DNA of 64,000 bases from Rachycentron canadum. Its lineage: Eukaryota; Chordata; Actinopteri; Carangiformes; Rachycentridae. The stretch is from NCBI GenBank assembly GCA_038496675.1, contig CM076651.1, forward strand, positions 21,483,299 through 21,547,298, in the 5' to 3' direction. A program made the position numbers and the translations under genes. Shown piece after piece: positions 63,218 through 64,000 of this stretch. Positions within the stretch are counted from its first letter, which is position 1. Every line of letters begins with the position of its first letter. A model generated the notes under the pieces. The model was not told the DNA's origin. It saw only the letters and a list, made by a program, of their open reading frames with translations, and searched no databases.

Positions 63218-64000
63218 GTGAGTTTGACATATTCCTTCACGTCGCGTTTATCCACGCTCCGTTCGGCAGAACGTTACACAAAACTCCAATCATAAATCTT
63301 TCAATCCAGTCTTGCATGTCATTTGGGTCAACGTGTAGATCTTATTAAATGTCTTGGTACGTTTTCTCAAACGAAAGGCTAGAATCTTCAATTCGGCATA
63401 TATATATATGGCACTCTTCGTAAGAGAAATAATTTCCCCACTATTGTAGTTTACGAGCTGGGCATAAAAATAAACCATCAACAGTTTGTATTGAGTTTGG
63501 CGTGACTTTCCGTCCAAGATACCTTTTCCGTTAATTGCCCAACTTGTACAGGTTTATATATACGTGTGTAAACAGGCTACATACACACTGTTTGCTCTAC
63601 ATTGTGGCTGTCCTCAAGCAGACTTACGAGTTGACTTCAGAGAGGGGAGCCTGCTGAAAGTGGCATAAACATAGACGTACCTGTGTCTAACCTGATGCAC
63701 CCCATCTTAGCGTTATTAATGAAAATATCTACTCCTTGCTAGATCTGTTAGGAGCCATGCATGGTGTTTCCGCTTGGGCTTTAATGCTGTCGTCATTATC
63801 ACACCTCTCTATTGTGTATTAAAGCCCAGGTTCAAAACAATCAAATTGAGGGAGCTCAATTCACAGTGACTTTGCAAATAAAGAGATAATCATGAGCTTT
63901 CAGAACTAATGCACCTACTTTTTTTCAAACTGAGATAAGGAACTTCAGCTAGGTTACTTATTCACTTGTTTTCTTGTACATCAGCTACCTTTGATGAATA
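63218..64000 (+). other. prex1: Start of prex1 intron 1
   Basis: Non-coding sequence after the donor at 63218. It has a short (TA)n run near 63400. No repeat family or exon is recognised up to the window edge. Confidence 0.7.

Overview
This is a piece of vertebrate nuclear genome, almost certainly a teleost fish. The genes are split by GT-AG introns, the encoded proteins align by eye with vertebrate families over their whole length, and the dispersed repeats (Tc1-like relics, a tRNA-derived SINE, a foldback element) are of kinds common in teleosts. No bacterial, phage or viral operon, CRISPR array or rRNA gene is visible. One 371-base assembly gap lies inside an (AT)n microsatellite.

Layout, left to right. 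Positions 1-467 hold the last two coding exons of sike1 (+). micos10 (+, 2312-3806) encodes a MICOS cristae-junction subunit in four exons. htr6 (+, 6101-12236) is a serotonin receptor in three exons; its introns carry a duplicated ~0.7 kb segment. tmco4 (-, 13303-21482) encodes a DUF726 membrane-associated alpha/beta-hydrolase-fold protein in 13 coding exons and is convergent with htr6. A gene-free interval of about 10 kb (21.5-31.6 kb) separates the divergent tmco4 and vwa1. vwa1 (+, 31641-37689) encodes a secreted matrix protein with one VWA and three fibronectin type III domains. ralgapb (+, 41703-59403) encodes the Ral GTPase-activating protein beta subunit in 30 coding exons that I could join in frame to about 1512 residues. 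The first coding exon of prex1, a Rac exchange factor, lies at 63074-63217 (+).

These genes do not form an operon-like pathway; they are neighbours by ancestry. In human, MICOS10-HTR6-TMCO4 are adjacent at 1p36.13, VWA1 is at 1p36.33, SIKE1 at 1p13, and RALGAPB and PREX1 on 20q. The window therefore joins a '1p' block to a '20q' block, with the junction between vwa1 and ralgapb. NBL1, which lies between MICOS10 and HTR6 in human, has no recognisable coding sequence here.

I did not find an undescribed system. The observations most worth checking are: a 104-bp perfect direct repeat flanking one copy of a duplicated segment in htr6 intron 2; a direct-plus-inverted copy pattern around the 3' end of tmco4 that looks like a template switch; a third FN3 domain in Vwa1; and a 36-nt frame-preserving micro-exon in ralgapb. 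All exon boundaries were read by eye using codon phase and splice dinucleotides. Family comparisons rest on recalled protein families, not on a search.
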